Positions 5,592 through 6,587 of a stretch of 6,587 bases of DNA are shown here, piece after piece. Every line of letters begins with the position of its first letter. The first letter of the stretch is position 1. Made by a program: the position numbers and the translations under genes. The stretch covers positions 1-6,587 of the forward strand of contig JAPCJV010000102.1 in NCBI GenBank assembly GCA_027886785.1, read 5' to 3'. Source of the stretch: Nitrososphaerota archaeon (lineage in GTDB: Archaea; Thermoproteota; Nitrososphaeria; Nitrososphaerales; CADDZS01). The notes under the pieces were generated by a model, which was not told the DNA's origin, did no database searches, and saw nothing but the letters and a program-made list of their open reading frames with translations.

Positions 5592-6559
5592 ACAACGGAA
5601 AGGCAATCCTGCAAGTCAGAAATCTCCGTGTAACGTTTCAGGAGGGTTTGCGAAAAAAGTCCATAATCAGAGCTGTAAACAATGTCTCTTTCGATCTCGA
5701 GGAGGGAGAGGTCTTATCATTAGTGGGCGAAAGTGGTTCTGGAAAGACAACCATCGCAAGGACCATCGCTGCCCTGAATCCAGCTACTTCGGGAGAGATG
5801 TTATACAAAGGGACGGAGGTCTCATCACTTCGAGGAAAAGATCTCCTGAACTACCGCCGCGAGGTGCAGGTGGTGTTTCAAGATCCCTATGAATCTCTCA
5901 ATCCTAGGTGGGACGTTTTTACTACCATCGCGACCCACCTGCGATATCTCGGTGAAGCTAAGAACAAACCCGAACTTCAACAGCACGTGTCACAGATTCT
6001 CCAAGAAGTAGGGCTGCAACCGGAAATTGTATTGCATAGATTGCCGCATCAGCTCAGCGGGGGTGAGAGACAACGGGTAAACATCGCAAGGGCCCTCAGT
6101 CCCAACCCGAAACTTTTGCTCGCTGACGAGCCTATTACTATGCTGGACGCCTCCCAGCGCCTAAATATTCTCAAACTGCTCATCCAACTGAAGGAAAAGA
6201 GAAACCTCACCGTGATGCTGATCACTCATGATCTCGCGAGTGCTAATGTAACAAGCGATAGAACCTTCATCATGTACAGAGGGAATCTGGTCGAAGCCGG
6301 TCCGACACAGACGGTGCTGTCCAGACCTCACCACCCTTACACTGCACTTATCCTGAGCTCCATGCCGGACATAGAAGCGAGAACGAAGGAGAGCGATGGC
6401 GAGATTATTTCTTCAATCGATGAAAAACAAATCGTTACCCAAGGATGCATATTCAGGCCGCGATGTAAGTACTCCACGGAAATCTGCGCGCGAGTAGAAC
6501 CGGAACTTGTAGAAAAATCTCCAAACCATTTGTGCGCGTGCCATAATTTTCTGAACTAG
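5588..6559 (+). CDS. ABC transporter ATP-binding protein, DppF/OppF-like
   Basis: This is the second ATPase of the importer, 323 aa from ATG 5588. I chose that start because it forms an ATGA overlap with the previous stop and because the family domain begins just after it (ILQVRNLRVTF, 7-17). TTG 5573 and GTG 5564 are in-frame alternatives. The motifs are Walker A GESGSGKTT (48-56), Q-loop FQDPYESLNP (97-106, Q98), signature LSGGERQRV (156-164), Walker B LLLADEP (176-182, catalytic E181), D-loop TMLDAS (184-189) and switch H214. The HPYT motif of the oligopeptide C-terminal domain is at 249-252. Cysteines C287-X5-C293-X6-C300-X15-C316 (plus C318) repeat the spacing seen in the first ATPase. 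D-loop residues 183-185 (ITM) differ from the common TSA/TSM. Both ATPases look catalytically complete, so the pair probably has two working sites. It is the last gene of the operon. Confidence 0.94.
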   Translation: MNNGKAILQVRNLRVTFQEGLRKKSIIRAVNNVSFDLEEGEVLSLVGESGSGKTTIARTIAALNPATSGEMLYKGTEVSSLRGKDLLNYRREVQVVFQDPYESLNPRWDVFTTIATHLRYLGEAKNKPELQQHVSQILQEVGLQPEIVLHRLPHQLSGGERQRVNIARALSPNPKLLLADEPITMLDASQRLNILKLLIQLKEKRNLTVMLITHDLASANVTSDRTFIMYRGNLVEAGPTQTVLSRPHHPYTALILSSMPDIEARTKESDGEIISSIDEKQIVTQGCIFRPRCKYSTEICARVEPELVEKSPNHLCACHNFLN

Positions 6560-6585
6560 CCTGGAAAGTTTCTAATCTCCTAGGC
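6559..6585 (+). other. Weak hairpin after the operon, near the window edge
   Basis: GCCTGG (6559-6564) can pair with CCTAGGC (6579-6585) if one T is bulged, giving six pairs around a 14-nt loop. It includes the last base of the final stop codon. No T-run is visible before the window ends, so I cannot call it a terminator. The loop holds the GAAAGTTTCT word also found at 624-633. Confidence 0.2.
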
Positions 6586-6587
6586 AA

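Overview
The window is archaeal in character and carries a complete five-gene ABC importer operon of the dipeptide/oligopeptide (Dpp/Opp, TC 3.A.1.5) type on the plus strand. Divergent from it is the 5' part of a DHA2-type MFS exporter on the minus strand, which runs off the left edge. Archaeal signs are the TATA-like boxes at the expected distance from starts, an apparently leaderless first gene, and a solute-binding protein with a Ser/Thr-rich stalk and a C-terminal membrane anchor. The SBP architecture resembles that known from Sulfolobales and Thermoplasmata, but I cannot fix the phylum from this sequence. Base composition looks near-balanced by eye.

Layout: 1-443 (minus) MFS transporter, 5' part only. 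444-699 is the divergent control region. It has a TATA-like box for each gene, an imperfect tandem duplication of about 65-bp period (451-498 and 516-563), and a small palindrome at 623-633. 700-2676 (plus) is the solute-binding protein with a TTG start. 2677-2785 is an intergenic spacer with two interlocking inverted repeats (pseudoknot topology or alternative hairpins). 2786-3748 and 3758-4612 are the DppB-like and DppC-like permeases. 4617-5591 and 5588-6559 are the DppD-like and DppF-like ATPases, which overlap by ATGA. 6560-6587 is a short tail with no gene.

How the genes work together: the anchored binding protein should capture a peptide or possibly an oligosaccharide outside the membrane and pass it to the permease heterodimer, driven by the two ATPases. 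The four downstream genes are packed at 9 nt, 4 nt and -4 nt, with Shine-Dalgarno-like sites inside the preceding genes for two of them. Only the binding-protein/permease junction is loose (109 nt) and structured, which fits separate tuning of binding-protein abundance. Substrate cannot be assigned from sequence: archaeal members of this family include both peptide and sugar importers.

No wholly new system is evident. The points most worth a second look are the interlocking repeats at 2678-2743, the duplicated leader or operator of the MFS gene with a possible short leader ORF, the C-terminal four-cysteine motifs in both ATPases, and the altered EAA loop of the second permease.
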